Source of the DNA: Amaricoccus macauensis
Lineage (GTDB): Bacteria; Pseudomonadota; Alphaproteobacteria; Rhodobacterales; Rhodobacteraceae
DNA: 64,000 nt
Direction of reading: 5' to 3'
Assembly (NCBI RefSeq): GCF_014201905.1
Contig: NZ_JACHFM010000002.1
Location: forward strand, 186,001 to 250,000
The notes under the pieces are model-generated. The model saw only the letters and a list, made by a program, of their open reading frames with translations, was not told the origin of the DNA and made no database searches. Positions 32,305-44,820 of this stretch are shown piece by piece. Within the stretch, counting starts at the first letter, position 1. Every line of letters begins with the position of its first letter. The translations under genes were made by a program, and so were the position numbers.

Positions 32305-34401
32305 ATGGCCAATACAACGGCGCCACGGCGCAAAGCACTCGATCACTGGCTCGTCTGGGCAATACTGGCGGTTCTTGCTGCCACCGGTCTCGCGCAGGTC
32401 TCGATCGCTCGTGGCGAGCATGTGAACGCGCTCTGGATGGTGGTGGCATCGGTTTCGATCTACCTGATCGCCTACCGCTTCTACAGCCGCTTCATCGCCC
32501 GGAAGGTGATGCAGCTCGATCCGACGCGGCCGACCCCGGCGCATCGCTTCAACGACGGTCTCGACTACGTCCCGACCAACCGGTACGTCCTCTTCGGCCA
32601 CCATTTCGCCGCAATCGCAGGCGCCGGGCCGCTGGTCGGGCCGGTCCTCGCGGCGCAGATGGGCTACCTGCCCGGAATGCTCTGGATCCTCGCGGGCGTC
32701 GTTCTCGCCGGCGCGGTGCAGGACTTCATGGTGCTCTTCGTCTCCATGCGGCGCGACGGGCGCTCGCTCGGGGATCTGGTGCGCTCGGAGCTCGGGCCGG
32801 TGCCGGGGCTCATCGCGCTGGTGGGCACCTTCCTCATCATGGTCATCATTCTCGCCGTCCTGGCGCTCATCGTGGTGAAGGCGCTCGCCGACAGCCCGTG
32901 GGGCATGTTCACCGTGTCGATGACCATCCCGATCGCGGTCATCATGGGCATCTACATGCGCTACATCCGTCCGGGTGCGGTGGCGGAAGCCTCGATCGGC
33001 GGGTTCATTGCGCTGATGCTGGCGATCGTCTTCGGTGCGAACGTCGCCGCGAGCCCGACCTGGGCGCCGGTCTTCACCTTCACCCCGACGCAGCTCTGCT
33101 GGCTGCTGATCGGCTATGGCTTTGTCGCGTCGACGCTGCCGGTCTGGCTGGTGCTCGCGCCGCGGGACTACCTGTCGACGTTCCTCAAGATCGGTGCGAT
33201 TGCAGCGCTCGCGCTCGGGATCCTCGTCGTCGCCCCGGACCTGAAGATGCCGGCGGTCACGCGCTTCATCGACGGAAGCGGCCCGGTCTGGTCGGGCAAC
33301 CTCTTCCCGTTCCTCTTCATCACCATCGCCTGTGGCGCCGTCTCCGGCTTCCATGCGCTCATCTCGTCGGGCACCACGCCGAAACTCATCGACAACGAGA
33401 CCGACGCGCGGTTCATCGGCTTCGGCGGGATGCTCATGGAGAGCTTCGTCGCGATGATGGCGCTGGTCGCGGCGTCGATCATCGACCCGGGCGTCTACTT
33501 CGTGATGAACAGCCCGGCGGCGGTGATCGGTACCACCCCGGAAAGCGCCGCCGCGACGGTGTCGGAATGGGGCTTCCAGATCACGCCCCAGCAGATCACC
33601 GAGGCCGCGACCGACGTTGGCGAGACGACGATCATCTCGCGCGCCGGCGGCGCCCCGACGCTGGCGGTGGGCATGGCGCAGATCTTCTCGAACCTTGTCG
33701 GCGGCAAGGCGATGATGGCGTTCTGGTACCATTTCGCCATCCTGTTCGAGGCGCTGTTCATCCTGACGGCGGTGGATGCGGGGACACGGGCAGGGCGGTT
33801 CATGTTGCAGGATCTGCTCGGCGTCTTCATGCCCGCCATGCGCAAGACGTCCTCCCTCGGCGGCAACATCATCGCCACGGGGCTCTGCGTCGCGGCCTGG
33901 GGGTTCTTCCTCTATCAGGGCGTTACCGACCCGCTCGGAGGCGTCAACACGCTCTGGCCGCTGTTCGGCATCGCGAACCAGATGCTGGCGGCAATCGCGC
34001 TCATGCTCTGCACGGTGGTCCTCTTCAAGATGAAGCGTGAGCGCTATGCCTTTGTCACGCTTGTGCCTTCGGCGCTCCTCGTCATCGTCACGCTGACGGC
34101 GGGTTTCCAGAAGGTGTTTTCGAGCGTGCCCTCGGTCGGCTTCCTCGCCCACGCCGGGCGCTACCGCGAGGCGGCGGCCGCAGGTGAAGTGCTGGCGCCG
34201 GCAAAGGACATGGGGCAGATGCAGCAGATCATCTTCAACGACATGGTCGACGCGACGATGGCCTTCATCTTCGTCGCCCTCGTCATCAGCATGATCTACT
34301 TCAGCGTCCGGGCCTGCATCGAAGCCTATCGTGCCCGCGGCTGGACCGCGCGCGAGTTGCCCGAGGAACTGAACGGCCGCGATGCCGTTCCGGCGGAGTG
34401 A
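32305..34401 (+). CDS. cstA: Carbon starvation protein A (CstA/BtsT family pyruvate or peptide transporter)
   Basis: 698-residue inner-membrane protein with some 16 to 18 hydrophobic helices, the normal size. Signature segments: FGHHFAAIAGAGPLVGPVLA, VLAGAVQDFMVLFVSMRRDG, GAVSGFHALISSGTTPK and TLWPLFGIANQMLAAIALML. CstA was described as a peptide transporter and the BtsT branch as a high-affinity pyruvate/H+ symporter; which applies here is not settled by sequence. A YbdD-type gene follows after five bases, the usual partner. A repeat-bearing 289-base gap precedes it. Confidence 0.93.
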   Translation: MANTTAPRRKALDHWLVWAILAVLAATGLAQVSIARGEHVNALWMVVASVSIYLIAYRFYSRFIARKVMQLDPTRPTPAHRFNDGLDYVPTNRYVLFGHHFAAIAGAGPLVGPVLAAQMGYLPGMLWILAGVVLAGAVQDFMVLFVSMRRDGRSLGDLVRSELGPVPGLIALVGTFLIMVIILAVLALIVVKALADSPWGMFTVSMTIPIAVIMGIYMRYIRPGAVAEASIGGFIALMLAIVFGANVAASPTWAPVFTFTPTQLCWLLIGYGFVASTLPVWLVLAPRDYLSTFLKIGAIAALALGILVVAPDLKMPAVTRFIDGSGPVWSGNLFPFLFITIACGAVSGFHALISSGTTPKLIDNETDARFIGFGGMLMESFVAMMALVAASIIDPGVYFVMNSPAAVIGTTPESAAATVSEWGFQITPQQITEAATDVGETTIISRAGGAPTLAVGMAQIFSNLVGGKAMMAFWYHFAILFEALFILTAVDAGTRAGRFMLQDLLGVFMPAMRKTSSLGGNIIATGLCVAAWGFFLYQGVTDPLGGVNTLWPLFGIANQMLAAIALMLCTVVLFKMKRERYAFVTLVPSALLVIVTLTAGFQKVFSSVPSVGFLAHAGRYREAAAAGEVLAPAKDMGQMQQIIFNDMVDATMAFIFVALVISMIYFSVRACIEAYRARGWTARELPEELNGRDAVPAE

Positions 34402-34406
34402 GGAGC

Positions 34407-34643
34407 ATGAAAGCAGTGACCACGAACGTCACCATGAACCTGACGGATGCCCTGGCCTCCTGCAGCAAGCGGCTGCGTGAGGGGGCCCGGCTGATGATCG
34501 GGGTGCCCGACTACGACACCTATCTGGCCCACCGGCGCGAAGCCCATCCCGGCGAGCCAGTGATGAGCTATGCGGAGTTCTTCCGCGAGCGGCAGGCCGC
34601 GCGCTACGGCGAAGGTTCGACGCGCGGCTTCCGCTGCTGCTGA
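34407..34643 (+). CDS. YbdD/YjiX family small protein
   Basis: 78-residue cytoplasmic protein of the YbdD (DUF466) family. The hallmark is the C-terminal half: GVPDYDTYLAHRREAHP, MSYAEFFRERQAARYG and the ending GFRCC. GGAG lies upstream of the ATG at 34407. It is encoded beside cstA or btsT in most proteobacteria, and in E. coli the YjiX partner helps BtsT function. It is five bases downstream of cstA here and surely co-transcribed. Confidence 0.88.
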   Translation: MKAVTTNVTMNLTDALASCSKRLREGARLMIGVPDYDTYLAHRREAHPGEPVMSYAEFFRERQAARYGEGSTRGFRCC

Positions 34644-34650
34644 TGTGCGG

Positions 34651-34676
34651 GGCGGGCGGCCACACGGCTGCCCGCC
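34651..34676 (+). terminator. Hairpin downstream of the cstA operon
   Basis: GGCGGGCGGCC and GGCTGCCCGCC form an 11-bp stem (one G-T pair) around ACAC, eight bases after the YbdD stop. No T-run follows. The rest of 34677-34923 holds no gene; it must contain the nuo promoter, where TTGACG (34830-34835) and GATAAG (34851-34856) are only 15 bases apart, a weak candidate. Confidence 0.5.
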
Positions 34677-34923
34677 TCGCCTTCCGGGAACCGGGAACCA
34701 GCCCCGGGGACAAGAACGTTCGACGCCCGGCCCGGCCCCGGTCCGGAGGTCGAAAGAAGCGGTCCTCGGACGGGTTGCGCGTCCCGTGGATTCTCTTCAA
34801 AGTCGCAAGCGCTGGGCGCGTCCGTTCGGTTGACGTTGTGCGCTGCGGCAGATAAGCCTCGCTTCGGGCCGGAGGAAGCCAGTCCGGAGTGGATTATTAT
34901 TCTGAGACAGAGGGAGTGCGGAG

Positions 34924-35888
<965 letters not shown>

Positions 35889-35930
35889 ACGCGGACACAG
35901 GCAAGCCAGACTGCGAGCCAGAGGAACGAG

Positions 35931-36539
35931 ATGGACACGACGGCGCTTCAGGAGCTTGGCGAGGTGATCGGCACGCGGCGCGAAGGCGCGGTGATCGCGA
36001 GCAAGGTGGCCTATGGCGAACTCACCGTCGAGGTGGCGGCGAGCACGCTTCCCGAGTTCATCGCGTGGCTCAAGACCGACAGCACCTGCCGCTTCACGAC
36101 GCTCGTCGACATCACCGCCGTCGACTGGCCGTCGCGGGAGCGGCGCTTCGACATGGTCTATCACTTCCTGTCGATGCACCTGAACCAGCGCATCCGCGTG
36201 AAGGCCGAGGTGCGCGAGGACGAACTCGTCCCGTCGATCATCTCGGTGCATCCGAGCGCGGAATGGTTCGAGCGCGAGGTCTTCGACATGTACGGGGTCC
36301 TGTTCTCGGGACACCCGGACCTGCGACGCATCCTCACCGATTACGGCTTCCGCGGCCACCCGCTCAGGAAAGACTTCCCGACCACCGGCTATGTCGAGCT
36401 CCGCTATGACGAGGAGCAGAAGCGCGTGGTTTACGAGCCGGTGAATCTCACGCAGGAGTATCGCCAGTTCGACTTCATGAGCCCGTGGGAGGGTGCCGAG
36501 TACATTCTCCCGGGCGACGAGAAGAAGGCGCCGAAATGA
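35931..36539 (+). CDS. nuoC: NADH-quinone oxidoreductase subunit C
   Basis: 202-residue 30-kDa-type subunit of the peripheral arm. Signatures: [39 protein letters not shown] and [19 protein letters not shown]. It is separate from nuoD, unlike the fused NuoCD of enterobacteria. Its stop overlaps the nuoD start as ATGA. Confidence 0.97.
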   Translation: MDTTALQELGEVIGTRREGAVIASKVAYGELTVEVAASTLPEFIAWLKTDSTCRFTTLVDITAVDWPSRERRFDMVYHFLSMHLNQRIRVKAEVREDELVPSIISVHPSAEWFEREVFDMYGVLFSGHPDLRRILTDYGFRGHPLRKDFPTTGYVELRYDEEQKRVVYEPVNLTQEYRQFDFMSPWEGAEYILPGDEKKAPK

Positions 36540-37750
36540 TGGACGGCAACGGCCACGACGTGCTCGCCGGCGAGCAGAAGATCCGCAACTTCAACATCAA
36601 CTTCGGGCCGCAGCACCCGGCGGCGCATGGCGTGCTGCGCCTCGTGCTGGAACTCGACGGCGAGATCGTCGAGCGCTGCGATCCGCACATCGGGCTGCTG
36701 CATCGCGGCACCGAAAAGCTGATGGAGAGCCGCACCTATCTCCAGAACCTGCCGTATTTCGACAGGCTCGACTACGTGGCGCCGATGAACCAGGAGCATG
36801 CCTGGTGCCTCGCCATCGAGCGGATGTCCGGGACAGAGATCACCCGGCGTGCGTCGCTCATCCGCGTGCTCTACTCCGAGATCGGCCGCATCCTGAACCA
36901 CCTGCTCAACGTCACGACGCAGGCGATGGACGTGGGCGCCCTGACCCCGCCGCTCTGGGGCTTCGAGGAACGCGAGAAGCTCATGGTGTTCTATGAGCGG
37001 GCGTGCGGCGCGCGGCTGCACGCGGCGTATTTCCGGCCCGGCGGCGTGCATCAGGATCTGCCGCAGGACCTGATCGACGATATCGTCACGTGGGCGCGGA
37101 GTTTTCCGCAGGTGCTCGACGACATCGAGATCCTGCTCACCGAGAACCGCATCTTCAAGCAGCGCAACGTCGACATCGCGGTCGTGAGCCAGGAGGAGGC
37201 CCAGATGCTCGGCTTCTCCGGCGTCATGGTGCGCGGCTCGGGCATCTCGTGGGATCTGCGGCGGTCGCAGCCCTACGAGTGCTACGACGAGTTCGACTTC
37301 CAGATCCCCCTCGGCAAGAAGGGGGACTGCTATGATCGCTATCTCTGCCGCATGTGGGAGATGCGCGAGTCGACGAAGATCATCCTGCAGGCCTGCGAGA
37401 AACTCGACGACTGCCGCGGCGAGGACGTGCTGGTGCGTGGCAAGCTCGCGCCGCCGCGCCGCGCCGAGATGAAACAGTCGATGGAAGCGCTGATCCACCA
37501 CTTCAAGCTCTACACCGAGGGGTTCCGCGTTCCGGCGGGCGAGATTTATGCCGCGGTCGAGGCCCCGAAGGGCGAGTTCGGCGTCTATCTGGTCTCCGAC
37601 GGCACCAACAAGCCCTACAAGGCCAAGCTCCGCGCTCCCGGTTATCCGCACCTTGCGGCGATGGACTATCTCTGCAAGGGCCACATGCTCGCCGACGTCT
37701 CTGCTGCGCTCGGCTCCCTCGATATCGTCTTCGGAGAGGTCGATCGCTGA
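36536..37750 (+). CDS. nuoD: NADH-quinone oxidoreductase subunit D
   Basis: 404-residue 49-kDa subunit, which with NuoB forms the quinone pocket. [20 protein letters not shown] contains the conserved histidine of the quinone site loop, and [20 protein letters not shown] follows. The end [12 protein letters not shown] is the family terminus. The first of two adjacent ATGs (36536) forms the ATGA overlap with nuoC. Its stop in turn overlaps the nuoE start (TGATG). Confidence 0.97.
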   Translation: MMDGNGHDVLAGEQKIRNFNINFGPQHPAAHGVLRLVLELDGEIVERCDPHIGLLHRGTEKLMESRTYLQNLPYFDRLDYVAPMNQEHAWCLAIERMSGTEITRRASLIRVLYSEIGRILNHLLNVTTQAMDVGALTPPLWGFEEREKLMVFYERACGARLHAAYFRPGGVHQDLPQDLIDDIVTWARSFPQVLDDIEILLTENRIFKQRNVDIAVVSQEEAQMLGFSGVMVRGSGISWDLRRSQPYECYDEFDFQIPLGKKGDCYDRYLCRMWEMRESTKIILQACEKLDDCRGEDVLVRGKLAPPRRAEMKQSMEALIHHFKLYTEGFRVPAGEIYAAVEAPKGEFGVYLVSDGTNKPYKAKLRAPGYPHLAAMDYLCKGHMLADVSAALGSLDIVFGEVDR

Positions 37751-38820
37751 TGCTGCGCCGCCTTTATCACGAGCAGCCCGAGAGCTTCGCCTTCACCCCG
37801 GCGAACCTCGAATGGGCGAAGGGCCAGATCGCGAAGTATCCCGAGGGCCGGCAGGCTTCCGCGGTGATCCCGCTGCTCTGGCGTTCACAGGAACAGGAAG
37901 GCTGGGTCACGAAGCCCGCCATCGAAGAGATCGGGCGGATGCTCGGCATGGCGTATATCCGCGTGCTCGAGGTCGCGACCTTCTACTTCATGTTCCAGCT
38001 GCAGCCGACGGGTTCGGTCGCGGTGGTGCAGGTCTGCGGTACGACCACGTGCATGATCTGCGGATCCGGCGACCTGATCCGGGTCTGCAAGGAGAAGATT
38101 GCTCCGCGCCCGCATGAGATCTCGGCCGATGGCAAGTTCTGCTGGGAAGAGGTCGAGTGCCTCGGCGCCTGCTCGAACGCGCCGATGGTGCAGATCGGCA
38201 AGGATTTCTACGAGGATCTGACCGGCGAGCGGCTGGGCGAGATCATCGACTCGATCCGTGCGGGCGAGATCCCGACGCCCGGACCGCAGAATGGCCGGTT
38301 CTCGTCGGAGCCGCTCGGCGGGCCGGTGGCGCTGGCCGGCGCGCGCGACATCGACATGAATGCCTCGGTGCTGCTCGCCACCCGGATCGGCGACACGGTG
38401 AAGCGGATCACCGGCGACGAGATGGACGCGCGAACCGCGGTTGGAAGTGGGGCGACGAAGCCGCGGATCAGCCGGCCGGCCGAGAGCGCGCCGACGACGG
38501 ACGCGGCGCAGGTCACGCCGACGCCGGACGTGGGACAGGTCGCGCCGCAGACGCTGTCGGCGCCGATCGGCGATCGCCCGGACGATCTGAAACTCATCAA
38601 GGGCGTGGGGCCGGAGCTTGAGCGGATGCTCCATGGCCTCGGCTTCTTCCATTTCTCGCAGCTTGGCTCGTGGACGCCGGAAGAGGTGGCGTGGGTCGAT
38701 GCGCACATGGAAGGGTTCCATGGCCGGATCGAGCGCGAGGGTTGGGTCGAACAGGCGCGGCAGCTTGCCAATGAGGGCGAGACACCGCATTCCGGCAAGA
38801 AGATCCGGCTGGACGAGTAA
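37750..38820 (+). CDS. nuoE: NADH-quinone oxidoreductase subunit E with C-terminal helix-hairpin-helix-like extension
   Basis: 356 residues, about twice the size of E. coli NuoE. Residues 1 to about 170 are the 24-kDa subunit: [11 protein letters not shown] and the 2Fe-2S ligands in [12 protein letters not shown] and [13 protein letters not shown] (cluster N1a). A variable linker follows, and residues 278-356 form an added domain starting [20 protein letters not shown], with [19 protein letters not shown], resembling helix-hairpin-helix modules. The same domain ends the next gene product. Long NuoE proteins of this sort are known to me from Rhodobacterales; the role of the tail is not known. 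Confidence 0.95.
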   Translation: MLRRLYHEQPESFAFTPANLEWAKGQIAKYPEGRQASAVIPLLWRSQEQEGWVTKPAIEEIGRMLGMAYIRVLEVATFYFMFQLQPTGSVAVVQVCGTTTCMICGSGDLIRVCKEKIAPRPHEISADGKFCWEEVECLGACSNAPMVQIGKDFYEDLTGERLGEIIDSIRAGEIPTPGPQNGRFSSEPLGGPVALAGARDIDMNASVLLATRIGDTVKRITGDEMDARTAVGSGATKPRISRPAESAPTTDAAQVTPTPDVGQVAPQTLSAPIGDRPDDLKLIKGVGPELERMLHGLGFFHFSQLGSWTPEEVAWVDAHMEGFHGRIEREGWVEQARQLANEGETPHSGKKIRLDE

Positions 38821-38838
38821 GGGCGACGGGAGGTCAGA

Positions 38839-39591
38839 ATGGCGACGGTATCGGAAAAAGACGGAATCTTCTGGTCACTGGTGGCCTGGGGCGGCGGCAT
38901 TGTCGCGTTCTTCGTGGTCTACTGGCTGGTCAGGGGACTCTTCGGTGGTACGGCGCCGGACGGTCTTGTCTTTGGCGGAGTGGCCTTCATCCTGGTCGGC
39001 GGCATCCTGACCGTCCGCATCGGGCCGAAGGACACTGCGCCGGTGGCCCAGTACCACGCGGCTCCGGCCGCGGCCTCGAAGCCCGCCGCCGCGCCGAAGC
39101 CGGTCACGCCCTCTGCAACGGCCACGCCTGCCGCAACGGCCACGCCTGTCGCACCGGTTGCGGCTCCCGTCGCGGCCCCGATCGCGGCTGCTGCGGCGGC
39201 AACGCCGGCACCTGCGCCGACCGACACCCACAGCGAGCGGGTGAGTGAGGCCGCTCGCGAGGCGGCGCGGCTCGCCGCGGACCTCGACGCCCCGGTTGCT
39301 GCGCCGAAGCGCCCCGAGCGGCTCGATGCGCCGCGTCTCGGCACCGCGGACGACCTGAAGCGGATCAAGGGCGTGGGGCCGAAGCTCGAAGAGCTGCTCC
39401 ACAAGCTCGGCTACTATCACTTCGACCAGATCGCCGCGTGGACACCCGCGGAGATCGCCTGGGTCGATACGAACATCGAGGATTTCCCCGGTCGGGCGAC
39501 GCGCGACGACTGGGTTGGCCAGTCGAAGGTCCTGATGACCGGCGGAACGACGGAGTTCTCGCAGCGGGTTGATCGCGGCGAGGTTTATTGA
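38839..39591 (+). CDS. Membrane-anchored protein with NuoE-tail-like domain
   Basis: 250 residues, not a core complex I subunit. Two N-terminal hydrophobic helices (GGGIVAFFVVYWLVRGLF and GGVAFILVGGILTV) are followed by an Ala/Pro/Thr-rich linker of about 80 residues. The domain at 171-250 begins DDLKRIKGVGPKLEELLHKL and includes WTPAEIAWVDTNIEDFPGR. That domain is clearly homologous to the tail of NuoE encoded just upstream. It is in the middle of the nuo operon, 18 bases after nuoE. A role in assembly or in tethering the NADH module to the membrane is my inference; no function is known to me. Confidence 0.85.
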   Translation: MATVSEKDGIFWSLVAWGGGIVAFFVVYWLVRGLFGGTAPDGLVFGGVAFILVGGILTVRIGPKDTAPVAQYHAAPAAASKPAAAPKPVTPSATATPAATATPVAPVAAPVAAPIAAAAAATPAPAPTDTHSERVSEAAREAARLAADLDAPVAAPKRPERLDAPRLGTADDLKRIKGVGPKLEELLHKLGYYHFDQIAAWTPAEIAWVDTNIEDFPGRATRDDWVGQSKVLMTGGTTEFSQRVDRGEVY

Positions 39592-39615
39592 CCGGTCGAC
39601 CAACGATCACGGGAG

Positions 39616-39665
39616 GGCGCTAGCGCCATCCCGGCACCTGAAACGAAGCCCCGGCGGCCGCCGGG
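39616..39665. repeat. Two perfect palindromes in the gap before nuoF
   Basis: GGCGCTAGCGCC (39616-39627) and the 16-bp CCCGGCGGCCGCCGGG (39650-39665) lie in the 92-base gap between the membrane-anchored protein gene and nuoF. Both can form stems in the message. They could mark an RNA processing site or a partial terminator inside the operon; no T-run is present. Confidence 0.45.
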
Positions 39666-39683
39666 CACGGAGGCACTGGACGC

Positions 39684-40979
<1,296 letters not shown>

Positions 40980-40983
40980 CGCG

Positions 40984-41484
40984 ATGCAGCCGGGGGGCAC
41001 CCATCTCGCGCAACTGAACGTCGGCCGGCTCCAGGGCGAGCCGGACGATCCGCGCGTGGCCGAGTTCATGGCGGCAATCGATCGGGTGAACGGCCTCGGC
41101 AAGCGGATGCCCGGCTTCGTCTGGATGATGGAAGGCTCGGGTGGCCCGAACACCGGCAACACCGATACGCACATCGACGGCGACCCGCGGTTCGTCACGA
41201 ACCTCACCGTCTGGAAGGACGTGGAGAGCCTCGAGCACTTCGTCTGGAATACCGTGCACCGGCAGTTCTACGAGCGTCGGAGCGAGTGGTTCGAGCTTCT
41301 CGGCGAGCAGCACTTCGTGATGTGGTGGGTGCCCGCGGGGCATCGGCCGACCCTCGATGAGGCGCTGGCGCGGCTCGCGCACCTGCGCGAGCATGGCGAC
41401 GGCGAGCATGCGTTCGGCTGGGCGCAGCTCGAGGCGGCGCGGCTCTGGCGCGAGAAGAGCTGCAACCCGGTGGCGGCGGAGTAG
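40984..41484 (+). CDS. DUF3291 domain protein inside the nuo operon
   Basis: 166-residue soluble protein of the DUF3291 family: LAQLNVGRLQGEPDDPRVAEF at the start, then PGFVWMMEGSGG, FVTNLTVWKDVESLEHFVW, HRQFYERRSEWFE and MWWVPAGHRPTLDEALARL. It is reminiscent of small alpha/beta-barrel monooxygenase-like folds, but I see no cofactor motif and assign no reaction. It is packed between nuoF (4-base gap) and a small membrane protein gene (4-base gap), so it is made together with complex I. Such proteins are usually encoded away from nuo genes. Confidence 0.85.
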   Translation: MQPGGTHLAQLNVGRLQGEPDDPRVAEFMAAIDRVNGLGKRMPGFVWMMEGSGGPNTGNTDTHIDGDPRFVTNLTVWKDVESLEHFVWNTVHRQFYERRSEWFELLGEQHFVMWWVPAGHRPTLDEALARLAHLREHGDGEHAFGWAQLEAARLWREKSCNPVAAE

Positions 41485-41488
41485 GTCC

Positions 41489-41710
41489 ATGGAAACCACG
41501 ACGGTCGAGACCACGAGCTACTATGGACAGGTCGGGCTCATCCCGCTCCTGATCGTGCTGGTACTGGCGGTGATCCCGTACTGGAAGATCTGGTCGCGTA
41601 CCGGTCACTCGGGGGCATGGGCGCTCCTGATGCTGGTGCCGGTCGTGAACCTGATTTCCCTCTGGGTGCTTGCCTTCAAGGACTGGCCGGCACTGCGGGG
41701 GCGGCGGTGA
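41489..41710 (+). CDS. Small two-helix membrane protein inside the nuo operon
   Basis: 73 residues from the ATG at 41489. Two hydrophobic helices ([17 protein letters not shown] and [20 protein letters not shown]) flank a short loop [11 protein letters not shown]; the tail [10 protein letters not shown] is basic. The GHSG-WALL-PVVNL pattern recurs in many small bacterial membrane proteins of unknown role. Longer readings upstream are a shadow of the DUF3291 gene. It sits 55 bases before nuoG. No function is assigned. Confidence 0.75.
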   Translation: METTTVETTSYYGQVGLIPLLIVLVLAVIPYWKIWSRTGHSGAWALLMLVPVVNLISLWVLAFKDWPALRGRR

Positions 41711-41765
41711 AGATGAATTGCCTCATGGGGGCCGGGCTTGGCGCCGGTCCGGGGGAAGGATGACT

Positions 41766-43781
41766 ATGGACCTGCGCAAGCTCATCATTGACGACGTCGA
41801 GATCGAGGTCGATCCGCGGCTGACCCTGCTGCAAGCCTGCGAGCAGGCGGGGGTCGAGATCCCGCGCTTCTGTTACCACGAGCGGCTCTCGATCGCCGGC
41901 AACTGCCGCATGTGCCTCGTCGAGGTCGTGGGCGGCCCGCCGAAGCCGGCCGCGTCCTGCGCGATGCAGGTGCGCGATCTCCGCCCGGGGCCCGAGGGCC
42001 AGCCGCCGCAGGTGAAGACCAAGTCACCGATGGTGAAGAAGGCCCGCGAAGGGGTGATGGAGTTCCTGCTCATCAACCACCCCCTCGACTGCCCGATCTG
42101 CGACCAGGGCGGCGAGTGCGACCTGCAGGACCAGGCGATGGCTTACGGCGTCGACTTCAGCCGCTACCGCGAGCCGAAGCGGGCGGCGATCGACATGGAT
42201 CTCGGGCCGCTCGTCGGCACCTGCATGACGCGCTGCATTTCCTGCACCCGCTGCGTGCGCTTCATCACGGAAGTCGCCGGCATCCCCGAACTCGGCCAGA
42301 TCGGCCGTGGCGAGGACAGCGAGATCACCTCGTATCTCGGGCGGATGCTGACCTCCGAGATGCAGGGCAATGTCATCGACCTCTGCCCGGTCGGCGCGCT
42401 CACCTCCAAGCCCTACGCCTTCACCGCACGGCCGTGGGAGCTGAAGAAGACCGAGTCGATCGACGTGATGGACGCTCTCGGCTCGAACATCCGCATCGAC
42501 ACCAAAGGCCGTGAGGTCATGCGCATCATGCCGCGCAACAATGACGGCGTGAACGAGGAATGGCTTGCGGATCGGTCGCGCTTCATCTGGGACGGCCTGC
42601 GCCGCCAGCGGCTTGACCGGCCTTACATCCGGCAGGGCGGCAAGCTCGTCCCGACGTCATGGGCGGAGGCGTTTGACGCCATCGCTGCGGCGGCGAGGGG
42701 CAAGACCATCGGCGCCATCGTCGGTGATCTCGCCTCGACCGAAGCGGCCTATGCGCTGAAGTCGCTGGTCGAGGGACTGGGCGGCAAGGTCGAGTGCCGG
42801 ACCGACGGCGCGGCGCTGCCTGCCGGCAACCGCTCCGGCTACGTCGGCACCGCCCACGTCGCCGATATTGATCACGCCCTCAACATCTGCCTGATCGGCA
42901 CCAATCCGCGCCGGGAGTCTCCGGTGCTGAACTCGCGCATCCGCAAGGCGTGGCTGAACGGCGCCACGATCTCGCTGATCGGCGAGGCCGCCGATCTCAC
43001 CTACCCCTACAGCCATCTCGGCACCGGCCGGGACGCGCTCGCGAAGCTCGTTTCGGCTCCGGTCAACGAGGAGATCAAGACCGCGCCGTCGGTGGTGATC
43101 ATCGGGCAGGGCGCGCTCACCGGCGAGGACGGCGCGGCGGTGCTCGGCAACGCCATGGCGCTCGCCGAGGCCTACGGCTCCAAGCTCCTCGTCCTGCACA
43201 CCGCCGCCTCCCGCGTCGGTGCGATGGACCTTGGCTGCACGTCCGAGGGTGGGGTTGCCGACGTGCTCGGTGCTGAGGTGATCCTGAACCTTGGCGCCGA
43301 CGAGATCGACGTCCCCGCCGGGCCGTTCGTGGTCTATCAGGGCAGCCATGGCGATCGGGGCGCGCACCGGGCGGACGTGATCCTGCCGGCGGCGGCGTGG
43401 CCCGAGGAGTCGGGCATCTTCGTCAACACCGAGGGCCGGCCGCAGATGGCGAACCGCGCGGGTTTCCCGCCGGGCGAGGCGCGGGAGAACTGGGCGATCC
43501 TGCGGGCGCTTTCCCCGGCGCTCGGCCAGCAACTTCCCTTCGACTCGATGGCAGCGCTCCGGGCGTCGATGGTCGCGGAATTTCCGCACCTCGGGCGCAT
43601 CGACAAGGTGCCGGAAAATCCGTGGACGCCCGTCGCGGTCGGCGATATGTCGGGCGCGGGTGACCTCCGGTCGGCAGTGGTCTCGCATTTTCTTTCGAAC
43701 CCGATCCAGCGCGCCAGCGCGGTGATGGGCGAGCTTACCCGGCTCGCTGAATCCCGGGTTCAGCCAATGGCGGCGGAGTAG
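41766..43781 (+). CDS. nuoG: NADH-quinone oxidoreductase subunit G
   Basis: 671-residue 75-kDa subunit, the main Fe-S carrier of the NADH module. The 2Fe-2S ligands are in [18 protein letters not shown], the His/Cys cluster N5 in [19 protein letters not shown], and the N4 ligands in [14 protein letters not shown] and [11 protein letters not shown] molybdopterin-oxidoreductase-like half without a cofactor follows. I prefer ATG 41766 ([10 protein letters not shown]) because AAGGA sits five bases before it; ATG 41760 is the alternative. The short C-terminal part is normal for the alphaproteobacterial/mitochondrial type. Confidence 0.96.
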   Translation: MDLRKLIIDDVEIEVDPRLTLLQACEQAGVEIPRFCYHERLSIAGNCRMCLVEVVGGPPKPAASCAMQVRDLRPGPEGQPPQVKTKSPMVKKAREGVMEFLLINHPLDCPICDQGGECDLQDQAMAYGVDFSRYREPKRAAIDMDLGPLVGTCMTRCISCTRCVRFITEVAGIPELGQIGRGEDSEITSYLGRMLTSEMQGNVIDLCPVGALTSKPYAFTARPWELKKTESIDVMDALGSNIRIDTKGREVMRIMPRNNDGVNEEWLADRSRFIWDGLRRQRLDRPYIRQGGKLVPTSWAEAFDAIAAAARGKTIGAIVGDLASTEAAYALKSLVEGLGGKVECRTDGAALPAGNRSGYVGTAHVADIDHALNICLIGTNPRRESPVLNSRIRKAWLNGATISLIGEAADLTYPYSHLGTGRDALAKLVSAPVNEEIKTAPSVVIIGQGALTGEDGAAVLGNAMALAEAYGSKLLVLHTAASRVGAMDLGCTSEGGVADVLGAEVILNLGADEIDVPAGPFVVYQGSHGDRGAHRADVILPAAAWPEESGIFVNTEGRPQMANRAGFPPGEARENWAILRALSPALGQQLPFDSMAALRASMVAEFPHLGRIDKVPENPWTPVAVGDMSGAGDLRSAVVSHFLSNPIQRASAVMGELTRLAESRVQPMAAE

Positions 43782-43784
43782 GCA

Positions 43785-44819
43785 ATGGGTTTCTTCGAGC
43801 ACGGCTTCGGGCTCTTCCTGCTGATCCTCGGCCAGTGCTTGCTGGTCACGGTCTTCATCCTCGTCTGCCTCGCGTTCCTGATGTACGCCGACCGAAAGAT
43901 CTGGGCCGCGGTCCAGCTTCGGCGCGGCCCGAACGTGGTCGGACCCTTCGGACTGCTGCAGTCGTTCGCCGACTTCCTGAAGTACATCGTCAAGGAAATC
44001 GTCATCCCGGCCGGCGCCGACAAGACGCTGTTCCTGCTGGCGCCGATGATCTCCTTCGTCTTGCCGGTGATCGTCTGGGCGGTGATCCCCTGGGCGCCGG
44101 GATGGGTGATTTCCGACATGAACGTCGGGATCCTGTTCATCTTCGCGATCAGCTCGCTGCACGTCTACGCCATCATCATGGGCGGCTGGGCCTCGAACTC
44201 GAAGTATCCCTTCCTCGGCTGCATGCGCTCGGCGGCACAGATGATCTCGTACGAGGTGTCGCTCGGTCTCATCATCGTCGGCGTGCTGATCTCGTCGGGG
44301 ACGCTGAACCTCAGCCGCATCGTGATGGCGCAGGACGGAAGCTGGGGCCTCTTCAGCTGGTTCTGGCTGCCGCATCTGCCGATGGTGGCGCTGTTCTTCA
44401 TCTCGGCGCTCGCCGAGACGAACCGCCCGCCGTTCGACCTGCCCGAGGCCGAGTCGGAGCTCGTCGCCGGTTATCAGGTCGAATACTCGTCGACGCCGTT
44501 CCTGCTCTTCATGATCGGCGAGCTCATGAGCGTCTTCTTCATGTGCGCCATGCTTTCCATCCTGTTCTTCGGGGGCTGGCTGTCGCCGATCCCGGGGCTG
44601 CCGGATGGCGCGATCTGGCTGTTCCTGAAGATGCTGTTCTGGTTCTTCATGTTCTCGATGGTGAAGGCCATCGTGCCGCGCTACCGCTACGATCAGCTCA
44701 TGCGGATCGGCTGGAAGGTGTTCCTGCCGCTGTCGCTGGCCTGGGTCGTTCTGGTGGGGCTTTTCGCTCAATACGGCTGGTTCTGGGGTGCCTACCAGCG
44801 CTGGGGCATCGGAGGCTGA
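43785..44819 (+). CDS. nuoH: NADH-quinone oxidoreductase subunit H
   Basis: 344-residue membrane subunit joining the peripheral and membrane arms and forming the entry of the quinone tunnel. Eight or more helices; signatures are [34 protein letters not shown], the acidic loop [20 protein letters not shown] and [20 protein letters not shown]. It starts three bases after nuoG. Confidence 0.97.
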   Translation: MGFFEHGFGLFLLILGQCLLVTVFILVCLAFLMYADRKIWAAVQLRRGPNVVGPFGLLQSFADFLKYIVKEIVIPAGADKTLFLLAPMISFVLPVIVWAVIPWAPGWVISDMNVGILFIFAISSLHVYAIIMGGWASNSKYPFLGCMRSAAQMISYEVSLGLIIVGVLISSGTLNLSRIVMAQDGSWGLFSWFWLPHLPMVALFFISALAETNRPPFDLPEAESELVAGYQVEYSSTPFLLFMIGELMSVFFMCAMLSILFFGGWLSPIPGLPDGAIWLFLKMLFWFFMFSMVKAIVPRYRYDQLMRIGWKVFLPLSLAWVVLVGLFAQYGWFWGAYQRWGIGG

Positions 44820-44820
44820 T

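Noticed and set aside
32173-34152. 659-codon frame on the - strand over cstA
   Set aside because: Charged shadow product; cstA explains the region and has its YbdD partner.
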